Shown here: positions 11,212 through 23,500 of the stretch, in pieces
Position numbering within the stretch: position 1 is the first letter of the stretch
Layout of the letters: each line of letters starts with the position of its first letter
Origin: Sipunculus nudus
Taxonomy: Eukaryota; Annelida; Sipuncula; Golfingiida; Sipunculidae
DNA: 64,000 nt
Direction of reading: 5' to 3'
Assembly: GCA_026874595.1 (NCBI GenBank)
Contig: CM049308.1
Coordinates: forward strand, 94,789,624 to 94,853,623
Translations under genes and position numbers: made by a program
The notes under the pieces: generated by a model
What the model was told of the DNA's origin: nothing
What the model saw: only the letters and a program-made list of their open reading frames with translations
The model's database searches: none

Positions 11212-11680
11212 GTTGTGGCTCTGTAAACAAAGCCACAGGCCACTTTTTTATTTTATAATATTTATCCAGGGGACAGAACACAGCACTTGTTTTGAGTACA
11301 TTTGATCTTGTATGTTGGGTGCCTGTTCTAGTGTGATTGTTTCAGGCAGCAGTGTGCATGTTTTACATCATCACTGCTGTAAGTGTTCTTGTAACCTGAC
11401 CACTGGCTACACACAGGATTGTTACAAACTGGATTGTTTCAGCCATGTATTACATTTCAGTTGGGTGGGCCAGGAAGTTAGCAGTGATGATGTAACACAT
11501 GCACGCCACTCCCTGAAACATTCACTCAGGCTCAGGAGGACAGGCACACAACTCTCAGGGTCAGGTGTACTCAAAACAATTGCATCATCTGCCAAATGCA
11601 TGTGTAAAATGCATGTGATAAGTCTGCTAGATAAATGAAGGCAGTGGCCTGTAGCTCTGTGTTTACTACAGAGCCACAAC
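11212..11680. mobile_element. 469-bp fold-back element (long imperfect palindrome)
   Basis: The ends GTTGTGGCTCTGTA (11212-11225) and the complementary TACAGAGCCACAAC (11667-11680) are only the tips. Internal blocks also pair: TTTTGAGTACA with TGTACTCAAAA, and the segment around 11348-11378 with that around 11480-11510 (31 nt, about four mismatches). Each arm is roughly 170-200 nt with a loop of about 100 nt. ACTGAATGTAG flanks it at 11196-11206 and 11690-11700, probably a target-site duplication. Confidence 0.75.
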
Positions 11681-11934
11681 TCAGACTATACTGAATGTAG
11701 CTCCCCCTCTCAATCAGTTTACAAGATACAACTCACACACCATCTGAGTGGTCAGATGATCAGAGCAAGTTGGTTCAGGCTGAAAAAAGTATTGGTGTCT
11801 GTGTTTATAGTGTTCGTATCTGTTGTTTGTATGTCTGCCATGTACATCTGTGTCTCATTCTGGTGGTGAACCTGCATTAAGAGAAAAAGTCAGATATTAA
11901 TACACATAACATGCAATTGTGAAGCCCTTCACCA

Positions 11935-12000
11935 GGTCTCGACCCAGCAACTGTGTGTTAACAATTCCTATTTGCTACCATCTGCGCAATGCAAGACGAT
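11935..12000 (-). repeat. Second tRNA-like module
   Basis: On the minus strand GCGCAGATGGTAGCAAAT (A-box-like) and GCTGGGTCGAGACCTGG (B-box-like) sit at tRNA spacing. On the plus strand just beyond is AAATGGGGATATTTAAAT, matching AAATGGGGGTATTTAAGT beside the first module at 9986-10025. They are therefore two copies of one compound repeat, not tRNA genes. Confidence 0.55.
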
Positions 12001-13443
12001 TTGGGAATGAATGGTCAAATGGGGATATTTAAATCTGCTATTCTGTGAATATTCAGAAGTAACCAAATGAACTAACATGATGATTGTTTGTACGTGTGAG
12101 AAATGTTTGTAGTTGTTAAGATGAGGGTTACTTTGACACAGTTTTATGGTACCAACAGATGTTGAAGAAAAACTCACTGCAATTTATTTTCTGGATAAAT
12201 AACAAGCTGGACCTAACTCTGGACTATAACGCTCTTGGGGGGGAGGGGGTTATGCAGTTGTCTTGAACGATGTACCTTAAGCTGAGTCAAGAAAGTGCTG
12301 GCAGTATCCATCCACAGTACAGACTCAAATTAAGACTTCCAGTCAGGTTCATTGCTGTACGCACAAGGAATGTCTATTTACACTGCTCTTATACAGGGGG
12401 TGAAGTTTACCATAAAAGCCAGTCATATCTGGCAAAAATATCTACCATGGCCAGAGAGATAACACACTAGACATACCAACCTTTGGGATATTTAACAATG
12501 ACATATAAATTTTGCACAACTATAGAATAACTCACGCACCTCTCTAACACATGACCTTTGTGTGAACAGAAAACTTTTATATCCAGCTGCTTACAAGTGT
12601 CTTGATTTTGCCACTTATTTTATACCAGCCTCTTACTACTTTATTACATGAAATCTATTCATTATATCGTCCGAAGAATAGGATCATGATACATCATTAA
12701 TATATGAGTGATTTTGCATTCATCATTCCCCATTTTGGTCAAATATGGTCATTAATGTACTTGTTTATTTGAATCTGTTGGTGTACATTTATTCATTTCA
12801 AGTCCATTGTATGTGAATTTGAAGTTAATAATATAATAATGAGATATAGGGGAGCTACTGCAACAAAACTAAACAGTTATAGGTCTCAAATAATCAGTAT
12901 CATCAAAGTCATTATGTGTTTCAAATTTAAAGTAATTATATATCTTTGTGTAACATTATTGCAGTGTGTTTTTTTTATTTTTTCTTAGCTTGATAGTTTT
13001 TGAAATGTACCTCACTGAAATGGTATGAAACTTGTTGATCATGAGACATTTTAGCCAGCGCATAATTGGTACAGATAATTCAAATGAGTACTTTATGAAA
13101 TAATCTAGGGGGTCACATTTGTAGTAGTTACTGTACTGTAATACCAATGTCCTTGTGTAAGATGACTGTACAGGAACAAGCTTAGTGTTAGTATAATTCA
13201 GAAGCAGAACAGGGACCGTGTTACACCATTACTCAGACAGCTTTATATGCTTCCCTGAAGTACCACTGCCAGCACAAAATTTGGCATACATTTGATTTGG
13301 TGATTAAATTCCATCTGTGGCATATAATGATATTTACCATTTATTAAATTGCAAAGTAAGAATATTGGCTGAAGAGATAGATACAGAGAAGAAAACTGAT
13401 GAGATTTACAGAGAGTGCAAGGATTCATTTTTGGAGATGACAT
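12001..13443. other. No gene seen
   Basis: A+T-rich sequence with a short G-run at 12236-12249 and only short frames without motifs. If the promoter is at 9.1 kb, this is part of the first intron. Confidence 0.4.
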
Positions 13444-14920
13444 TTTTAGCTCAGCTGCCTCAAAGTCATCTGAGCTATAGTTATGATCCTTTGTTTGTTG
13501 TCTGGCCCTCCACCTGGCCATCCAGCCGTCCATTAACAAGGCACGTTTTGAAACTATGACCTATGGATCCAAAATTTGATGTCACTAAGTTCTCCTACCA
13601 CACGAAAAATTAGGTCACTGCTACTTCGTTCCTTTGAGAAATTAGGAAAAAAACCTTTTTCCTAGAAAAAAACAATTGTTACACTTCAAGACTGCCTACT
13701 TTGAAAACTACTTGTGTTGTTTCGTTCAAATTTGGCATATATGATCCTCTATATAATTCCTATGCACTTATCAAGAAATTAGGTCAATAATGCGTAAGTA
13801 AGTTTTAGAAGTTACGGATGCTAATATAATGTATCTTGTCAAAATATTAGGAAATATATTTACCTACTTTACATGATAAAAGTTGAAGCTAGAGAGTCTT
13901 TTTCAAGGATATAGCTATTTTTTTGTTTGATTGTATATCATATATTAGATCCGAATTTTGTAAAAAATTTAAGTCATTGGTCTAAATTTAAAATCAGTAC
14001 CTTAAGTTGTGCCCAACTTTGACCATGGCACATTTTTACCTATGAGCACTGTTACTTTTATTTTCACAGTTTGTGCACACAGTGATTAAATCTTTTACAA
14101 TCTGAAATTTGAAAGCAGTTGGTCATAAAATGTAGCTTTTATTCAAGTTTTCAACCACCATGTCAAGTATTGTTCACATCAGGCCATCCCAGTACCCTGG
14201 TACCAGTATGGAGAGAGAGCTACAAGTTTTAAATTGAATAAAAATTGTACCTTATATCCAAGTTAGTAGAATTGCACCAGGTCATAAAAATAAATGGTTT
14301 ACATCAGGCATAGCCTGTATGCCATAGAAGGTGTGACTTCCTGAGGCTGTTTATGTAACAATTGACAGGTCGAATAAACAAGATGAATCTTATAATTTCA
14401 ATGTTAAATTCAATTTTTGTTCAGGCATGAAAAGTTTTTTTTTTCAGGATTTGAATTCAAAGCTTTATGTATTGCAAATTTATTAAATTGATATATCTTT
14501 TAGATATTAAAATGTGATTATATATTAGGATCTTATATAATATAAGTGCTCATTGACATGTTTGAATATATAATAAGGTGTAAATATAAACTTTGTAGCA
14601 TTTCATTATTATCTCTGTATGTTGGCTACACCATGGTATAAGTAACACTGGAACACCAAATTTATCAGGAATATTGGGAAAACTTTTAATGGATTTAATT
14701 TTTAGCTCACATGCCATGATGGCTATATATTTAACTGTTGAGAAATATTACATTTACAAATTTCTATGCTTTTTTAATGCATACCACAAGTTTCACATGT
14801 TACACATAGCACAAGGTATTTATACCTAATTGGCTTGTTTTAAGCTATTTATATATATATATATTTTGGATTTGCTAAATATTTCAAAATTCAGCTGGGC
14901 GATGTGACCTATGTCCTTGT
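13444..14920 (+). mobile_element. TTTTAGCTCAGCTG-family dispersed element, copy 1
   Basis: It starts TTTTAGCTCAGCTGCCT and ends TCAGCTGGGCGATGTGACCT, then ATGTCCTTGT. Its first 300 bp match copy 3 closely (GTCATCTGAGCTATAGT, CCAAAATT, CAATTGTTACACTTCAAG). Start and end carry inverted AGCTCAGCTGA/TCAGCTGAGC motifs. No transposase is recognisable, so probably a non-autonomous DNA element. Confidence 0.6.
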
Positions 14921-16780
14921 TTTTAGCTCAGCTGACTGTAAGGCAACTGGGGTATAGGAATGGCGCTTTGTCCGTTGTCCGTCGCCATCCAGCTGTCCGT
15001 TAGCAGGGCACAATTCGTAACTGCTGGTTCTAGAAACTTCTAAGTGAAAATCCAAGGAGGTCAATAAAAAATCTCCTTGGAAATCTGAAATTAGGTCACT
15101 GTTACCTATATCCTCCGAGCGATGGAGCCTGAAAGTACCCCCCCCCCAGAATAATCAAAACCTCCAATATCTTGATAATTAATACATGGATCGTCATGAA
15201 TCTTGCGTTGAATATTGACCATGACTAGTTTTGTCAATTCCTGAAAAGTGGTGGCGCCACCTGTATTTTTTATTTTTTAACAAATATTTTTGTATTTTTT
15301 TTTTACTATAAAATGACAACAATCATGTCAGTTTCTCAGCTGTAATTACATCTAGTGTCCCAAACCTGGTGTGTTTATTGATCACAAGTGGATGCCATAT
15401 AGTAATCACCCTGTCTGTCTGTTTGTCTGTCTGTCTGTTCATCTGTAAATCAACACAAATTTGTTTCCAGATGATAACTCCAGGTTGTATTGACACATGG
15501 ATTTCAAACTTGACTTTTGTATGGCCCACCACTAAAGTAAGAACCTGTATGATTTTGGGTCACAAGGTCAAAGGTCAAGGTCACAGGACTCACTTATCTA
15601 AAAATATTATGGCTGCATTTTAAGCCAAGCTTTACATCCCAAACCTTCCATTTTGTGCATTTTGTTGACTTGCCAGTATGGGGAGAGCATAAATGAATTT
15701 TGGGTCACATGGTCAAAGGTCAAGGTCACAGGGGCCATCTGTTCACAAATTAGTTTCCAGATGATAACTCCAGTTTAGTTTTACATATTGATTTCAAACT
15801 TAACTTATATATGACTCACCACTAAAGGAAGAACCGTGTCGATTTTGGGGTCCAACGGTCGAAGGTCAAGGTCACAGGACTCATTTCTTTTAAAAGAATG
15901 CATATCCATTTTATGTCGAACTTTTCATCGCAAACCGTCCATTTTCAAGATGTTGCATACCTGCCAATAGTGGAAGATTCTGTTCAGTTTTGGGGTCATG
16001 AGGTCAAAGTTCAAGGTCACAGTGCCCACTTATTTAGAAAGATTGTGGATGCATTTAAAGCCAAACTTTTCATCCAAAACCTTGCATCTTGCACATATAG
16101 CTTAGCTGCCAATAGGGGAAGAACCTGATTTATTTGGGGTCACAAGGTCAAAGGTCATGGTGACAGGACCCACTTCTTTAAAAAGATTGTTGATGTATTT
16201 TTAGCCAAACTTTCTGTCACAAACCTTCTAACTTCTAGATGTTGCTCACCTGCGAATAGTAGAAGTAACTTATGGATTTTTGGTCACAAGGTCAAAGGTC
16301 AAGGTCATGGGGCCATATATCCACATATTAGTTTCCAGATGATAACACCAGTTTGGTTTGAAATATTGGTTTCAAACTTGACTTTTATATGGCCAACCAC
16401 TAAAGTAAGAACTGTTGATTCTGGGGTCACGAGATCAAAGGTCAAGGACACAGGACCCACTTATTTAAAAATATTGCATTTAGAAAGATTAAAGATGCAT
16501 TTTAAGCCAAACTTAACATCTCAATCCTTCCATCATCGACATGTGGTGCACCTGCCAATAGGGGAAGTTTCCTTTTGATTTTGGGGTCACTAGGTCAAAG
16601 GTTAAGGTCACAGGGCCCATCCATTCACAAATTAGTTTATGGATGATAACTCCAGTTTGGATAGACAGGATGGCTTCAACCTGATCAGTGATCACAGGAG
16701 CAATATTTTGGAAAACCTCATAAACATATATCATTATAGAAAAGTGCAGCTGAGTGTCGATACCCATGGGTCCCTAGTTA
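14921..16780 (+). mobile_element. TTTTAGCTCAGCTG-family element, copy 2, with internal ~145-bp repeats
   Basis: It begins immediately where copy 1 ends (TTTTAGCTCAGCTGACTGTA) and closes with CAGCTGAGTGTCGATACCCA, then TGGGTCCCTAG. The middle part (15400-16620) consists of about eight diverged ~145-bp repeats. Each has a GGTCACAAGGTCAAAGGTCA-type core and a GATGATAACTCCAGTTT-type segment in alternate units. Confidence 0.6.
15560..16615 (+). repeat. Periodic AGGTCAAAGGTCA motifs (8 cores, ~145-bp spacing)
   Basis: Cores lie near 15560, 15711, 15855, 16000, 16143, 16288, 16434 and 16591. The best ones read AGGTCAAAGGTCAAGGTCA, i.e. hexamer half-sites as direct repeats with spacing 1 and then 0. 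Several copies have one or two substitutions. This is the DR1 arrangement bound by RXR/HNF4-class nuclear receptors; whether it is used is unknown. Confidence 0.55.
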
Positions 16781-17248
16781 TGTGTATTAGGGCTTTGAGT
16801 CCAATTATTTGAGATATGCTGTTTTATACAAAATATATTACAATTATTATTGTTGTTGTTGTTACTGCTGTTAGACCATTACCACGGGTCTGCGATATTT
16901 CTGCACTGACTATGGGAAACATTGTGCACCAATACATATGTTTTTAAATGTGTGACATTGTGTTCACTCACAGAGCAATAAATTAGTGAATGAATTAGTG
17001 AATAAACTATCATTTTTTATGAAAGTTCTGACATCAGTATGCAAAATTCTCATTTTGTTAAAGCTGGACCCTCAAGTAACCATTGATGCCAAGTGTGTAT
17101 TAATATCACATTAGCAAGTATATTGTTTACCTCAAATTTAACGTGTATCTGCTAACATCTTATATTTAAAGAGGGGTATATGAATTCCGGAATTGATGGA
17201 ATGAAACGTGGAATAATTAGAGGACTAAGTATAAATGTTCTGTTTCAG

Positions 17249-17502
17249 AGGAGAGGACTTGCAGTGATCCGGTGGTAACCTGAGCTAAATAACCAGTCAC
17301 AGTGGTATGGAGCTACAAACCATCACTGTCAACAAAATACAAATCTGACCAGAAACTAACACCACACAACTATGCCTTCCATAGCATCAGATTCAGACGG
17401 AGCATCAGACCACAGCTCCACGCAGAACACAGATAACGACCAGGACGATGATGACGTAGAAGAAACCCGCTCCACCGAGTCTGAAAGTGATACAGAAACG
17501 GA
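17249..17502 (+). CDS. TTLL5: TTLL5 exon 1: 5' UTR (17249-17371) and start codon at 17372
   Basis: The acceptor TTCTGTTTCAG ends at 17248, so a non-coding exon must lie upstream. The ATG at 17372 has A at -3 and opens [10 protein letters not shown], an acidic Ser/Asp/Glu/Thr-rich leader of 43 codons plus two bases. It ends at a consensus donor GTAAGTCA (17503). The last codon GA|T joins exon 2 to give [12 protein letters not shown], continuous with the family's WTG motif. A 13-codon upstream ORF (17307-17348) sits in the UTR. The start is inferred from the reading frame. Confidence 0.82.
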
Positions 17503-20500
17503 GTAAGTCAGGCTTCCTTAAGTTAGTTTTATATATCACTTAAAGTCAATCAGCATTATCAAAAGTATGATTTACCAATACTGGTAAACTGTAGAGTTAT
17601 TGCCCAAACATCTGCCCTATCTATTGTTGCTGTGATTCCTACAAACTTTCCTCAATTTTACTCTCAAGGTAATAAAAATTACCAATTTACCCATGTAAAT
17701 ATAAATTTATGAGAAGTTGGTTTAAATGTTTATATTTGTCTACTTATATGTCCTTTTTACCAGAAATAAAGCATATGTAGTTTCCTGTTCATAGAAATGT
17801 TTCAGTCTTGCCAAAGTAAACCAAACTGAACACCTTTTAATTTCTGACCTTTTGATATGGACATTGAGTAAACACTACCTGTTAATTTTTAGCTCAGCTG
17901 ACTGTAAGTCATCTGAGCTATAGTCGTGGTCCTTTGTCCGTCCGGCCGTCTGTCTGTTAACAGGGCACGTTTTAAAACCGTTGGACCTACGAATCCAAAA
18001 TTCTGCATACCATTAGATGTCCCCAAAATCTCCTACCATACCAAAAATTGGGTCATTAGAACTTCGTTCCTTCGAGATATTAAGGAAAAACCTCCGTTTT
18101 CCATAAAAAAGCAATTGTTACACTTCAAGTCTGCCTAATATCAAAACCACTGATCTGTTTTTGATCATATTAAGTATTCATATTCTTCCATATATTTTCT
18201 GTGCACATACCAAAAATTAGGTCAGTATTGGGTATTATTTTGAAGTTATAGGCCCAAATATAATGCAATTTTTTAAAATTCAGGAAATATATTTGCTCAC
18301 TTAACATGAGAATTGCTGAAGCTGAAGACTTTTTTTCAGGAATATAACTTTATTTAATCAAGATTAAATTGTTTACCCAAAATTAGATCTGAATTTTGCA
18401 AATTTTTCAAGTTATTAGCATAAAAAAAATATTAATACCTTAAATTTTGTCCAACTTTGGCAGTGGCACGTTTTTTCCCTGTAAGCACTGTTGATTTAAT
18501 TTTCACAGCATATATACATAAGGATTTAATCTTTTAAAATCTGAAATTTCAAAGAAATTGTTTGAAAAGAGTAGCTTTTATTCAAGTTTTCATACACCAT
18601 GTCAAGTGTTGTTTATATCTGGCCCACCTAGTAGTACAGCCTTCACTTGCATTATGTAACCCACCCAGGCAGCTTGCCTTGACCCAGCTTGGCCACTACT
18701 AGCTATATAATGATTGCAACTTAGAATTCTAATATTTTAACTTATATTTTCACTTTTATATTACAAATTTATAACACTTGTAAATAAAAAAAATGAATCA
18801 GATAAAAACTATTAATGAAAAAAGTGGATATGCTAAAAAAATAGGCTTGTATATAAACTTAAATGCATTATTCCTTTGAAAGTGAAATGAAGGTATTAGT
18901 CCATTCTGTCCACTTGCCCGTCCATCTGTAAATTTTTCATATGCATCACAGTATCTCAAAACTTTTACTGTTTTTCTTCATGACAGTCTTGTCAGAGTAT
19001 TAGTTTGCAATCATATATTGAGAACTTTACTATAACCAAGTAGGAGGACCCTTTCCTCCTAGCTTCTCATATCCTTTTATAAATATAAAACATTACAATA
19101 GAATATTTTTCATATTTTGCATTTGCAAAAATTTCAAACTTTTGTCATGACCCATGGGTCCTTTGTTTATATTCTGGATTCTCCACATCATTGTTTGGCT
19201 AAAACTGAATAAATACCAGACATGGTGCAAATACTTTGCAAATGTATATGCATATGAATATGAATATGTACTCCATTATAAAATTTCTTGCATAAGAATG
19301 GGAATTCAGGTAAAAATGAAAGTATTTGAATACCAGTGCAAATACTTTCAAAATGTATTCATGAATGCATATATTCTATAATATTATTTTAATAATTAGT
19401 TCAGTTATATTTTATTAAAAAAATCATATGATTCTCTTATTATTTTTAATAAATATTATATTGGCACAACATTTGTTATTAAATTTTAATAAATAGTTGA
19501 ACTCTTTTATTTTATGTGCTGCTTATAAGTTATATGGCCAGGTCAAAAATCTGTGTGACAATAGCACTCCATTTGTTAATAAAATAAATGAAATGAATCC
19601 TCTTCCCTGTCTCCAAAAATACTATCAAAATCATACATAAGCTAAACACCAACAACTCATAATAAAGCTTATATTTATTACCACACAAAACCAGCATATG
19701 CCTCTTTCCCAAATCATATTTTTTATCATATATAACAGCTGAGCGCCGTGACCCATGGGTCCCTTGTTGATCTTGTGATATGGACATTAAGCAAACACCA
19801 CCTTTTAATTTCTGAACTTGTGATATGGTCATTGAGTAAACACTACCTGTTAATTTCTGATATTTTAATATGGACATTTAGTGAACAACACCTGTTAATT
19901 CTAATCACTGCTGTGTGTGTATGGGGGTGGGGGGGGGGGGGGGGTTGTCCATTTTGTTCGATGCTGCCAAAAGCATGTTTGCATTCACTTATTTGGCCCA
20001 TATTTCCAGGTTCATTTGTTCATAAGTGACTGTACATTTGTGAATATTCATTGATGACATTCCTGAAACCAGATCATGAACCAGATCCACACAAAAATCT
20101 TATAATCAATGCTTCATTGGACTATTCCTGGTATGCCCTGAAAATTTCATGAGATTCTGTTAATGATTGTGAGGGTTATGTTGTGAACAAACATCTCAAC
20201 ATACACACACACAGGGATGACTCATACCCTCTAAACAGGAGCAATAATACTCACTCAGGGGAAAAAAATAATACCACGCCACCTGGTGGAGGTATTGAAA
20301 AAACTAGTGGAGCCTTAAGACTGTGAATAATAAATAAAGTACATAAATATGAAGTGATTAGTGCTGATTAATATCATGTTTGTGCTTGGTGCTTTCCACT
20401 CGAGTATTAATCAGCAACACACCAGGCTCTTGTGTCTGTGTATGTGGTTAGGTTCTTTCTGTATAAAGCTGATTAAGCACTCCTTGACAACAAACCCAGT

Positions 20501-23500
20501 GTTTGTAAGAAGGGACCAGTCTAGTGTCTCCTGGTGTAGGTGCCTGACCATCAAGAAGTGTTGTAGTGCAGGGCACTTGTGTCTGACAATAATGGACCAA
20601 TCAGGCTAACATGGTCATGGTGTTGCTGGGATATTCTGTACACCTCCACGATGATCATGGTGATCAAACCCTCACAGTTAACTACAGCAAATAAACTACA
20701 TGACGGTGTGTCTCTGGCTCATGTCCTGTATACACTGTATAATGCAGCATTCCTGTTTTACCCGGAGGATTACTATATGGACAGTGTGTATCATGAAGCC
20801 ATTACAGGCCCCACCTGTTTAATATCCATAATACTCCCTAACATATAAACACATGTGTGAGACATACAGCTGGGCATGGTTTGTTTCAGGTCAAGTGTGA
20901 CTTCAGCTAAATAAAGGTTGCCTAACCTTTACCACCTTTGGTGACGTACATGTCAAACACACACAGTCATCTTCATGAGAATTATTCTTGCAGAGCCAAA
21001 TTTGATTGATTCCTCAAGTGTGAGCTTATGTCACTGTATTTTTTGTTGAAATTACATGAGGTACAAGTAATATTTTCCTTTTATTACTATTTCACAAATT
21101 TGTCTTTGCTTAACTGTAAAATGTTCCATGCGCCCCACATTTATCACTTAACAGTTGAATTTTGGGTCATACTGGCACAGATGTGTTGTCTTGATTCACT
21201 GGTAGATGACCCTTTTTAAGTATTTGCATTTAGCAAGTATTTAGCATGACCCTGGATCATGGATATCTTCATGTCATACTCAAGACTGGTGGTACCACTT
21301 ACTATCGTTTTTCTACATTTTTGTGGTGTCCATCTATTGATCTTGATGTTGGATGACCAAGTCCAGTGGCACCACCTATAATTGTTTTTGTATGGTGTCC
21401 ATCTGTGTGTCTGTTTTGGTTGAGATAAATACCACATATCTCTGTAGTGGTAAGATGTATCAGCCTGCTTGTCCAGCGATCTTGGATAGCTTTGTCATAC
21501 ACCAGACTGGTGGTGCCACCTACAATTACATTTTGATAGAATACATCCATTCAGGAGTGGTGTGACATATTGTCCTGAAACTGTCCTGGTGGCATCCCCT
21601 ACAATAATTTTATTCTGGCATTTTTGTGCTTTTGGGGTTACTTGGCATCTCTGATGCAAGTCAACAGACAACCAACCCATGGCTCAAATCATCCATGCCC
21701 CTTGATTTGGTGGACACATGTAGTCACTTATCTACTGCCCATACATGTTCTAGTTTGATAAGCTCCACAAGTATCTGAGTCATGAAGCCAGGTATCTAGA
21801 GTCATGTAAGCAGGTATCTAGAGTCTTGTAACCAGGTATCTAGTGTCATGTGACCAGATATCTAGTCTTGTGACCAGGTATATAGTCTTGTGACCAGGTA
21901 TCTAGAGTCATGTAACTAGGTATCTAGAGTCTTTTAACCAGGTATCTAGAATCATGTAACCAGGTATCTAGATTCTTGTGACCAGGTATCTAGAGTCTTG
22001 TGACCAGTTATCTCGAGACTTGTGACCAGGTATCTAGAGTCTTGTGACCAGGTATCTAGAGTCTTGTGACCAGGTATCTAGAGACTTGTGACCAGGTATC
22101 TAGAGTCTTGACACCAGGTATCTAGAGTCTTGTGACCAGGTATCTAGAGTCTTGTGACCAGGTTACAGAAGTATTTGATTCAGTGAACAAGTTTCTCAGT
22201 CTTGTGACCAGGTATCCTGAGTTTCGAACCATTTATCTGAAGAGTTAAAAGTATACTTTGTATAAAAAATACAAGCATCCAAATATTCCACTCTTTTAAC
22301 TACCACACTTGTTTGTTTTTCTGTATATGAGTTACATTTTATTCTTTTGTGTTTTTATCTCTCATTGTTTCCTTACATTTTTCTTTGGATAGAATCAGAA
22401 GTCTTTCCTAAATATCATAACAACTGACAGTAGTCACAGTACATGTACTTGTTTCTACATCTGCCTTAGTAGTCACAGTACATGTACTTGTTTCTACATC
22501 TGCCTTAGTAGTCACAGTACATGTACTTGTTTCTGCATCTGCCTTAGTAGTCACAGTACATGTACTTGTTTCTACATCTGCCTTAGTAGTCACAGTACAT
22601 GTACTTGTTTCTACATCTGCCTTAGTAGTCACAGTACATGTACTTGTTTCTACATCTGCCTTAGTAGTCAAGAACAGGATAGTTTTCTTTTGTCTTTTTT
22701 TATCATGTTGCAAATGTTGTAGATTTAAAATTGTACTGAATATCAGCCAGCCACAGTATCTGTTATTCTAAGAGATAAGGTTTCCATGATGTAATTGTTT
22801 GACATGTTTAGAAGCTCATTATATACCTAACAGCCAGTAATCATTGTGTATGAAGATGCTCATTAATTATACAGACAGGACACTCTTATAATGGATAAAC
22901 AGTTTGGAATGTACAGGAACAACCATTCTGGATGGCTGGCTTTTTATAGTGCTGCAGAAAAAAATCAATATTGGTTGATGTGCTTACCATGTATATATTA
23001 TGTGGCCTAAGTAATAGAGAGATTGCTTCCTGTGGGGAATAGGAGAACAGCACACAACATCTTGCTCATGTCTAGTGGAGGTTGTTATACAACGGAGATA
23101 ATATCGTGTCCGTTATCTAGGTCTACGGCCTGCTGCCCTGGATCCTACATCCCATAATAATTCATACCATGGCCTACACAGAAATTGCTGAAGCTAGTAT
23201 TACTATAAGTTGGTGACCTCAACCATTACCTAAGAAAACAAATAGATGAACATTCAGTTTTGACATATTTTATATAAATTTAAAACTAGGTCCTTCACTG
23301 ACAAACAGATGGTGATTCTGCTTTAAGTCCTGTGTGCTCTAGAATAATTTGCAGATTTTCCATGTTCTGTGGACTAAATGTTAAAACTACTTCAAAGGCC
23401 TCTGAATAAAAGAACTAACACATACCTCTTTATGTAAACAGATTTCTCATTCCCTGTGTACTAAATTCATGGACTACTACTATATGTCCATGTTAAAACA

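Noticed and set aside
22408-22713. 101-codon Thr-rich minus-strand frame
   Set aside because: Produced by the 39-bp minisatellite; flanks are non-coding.
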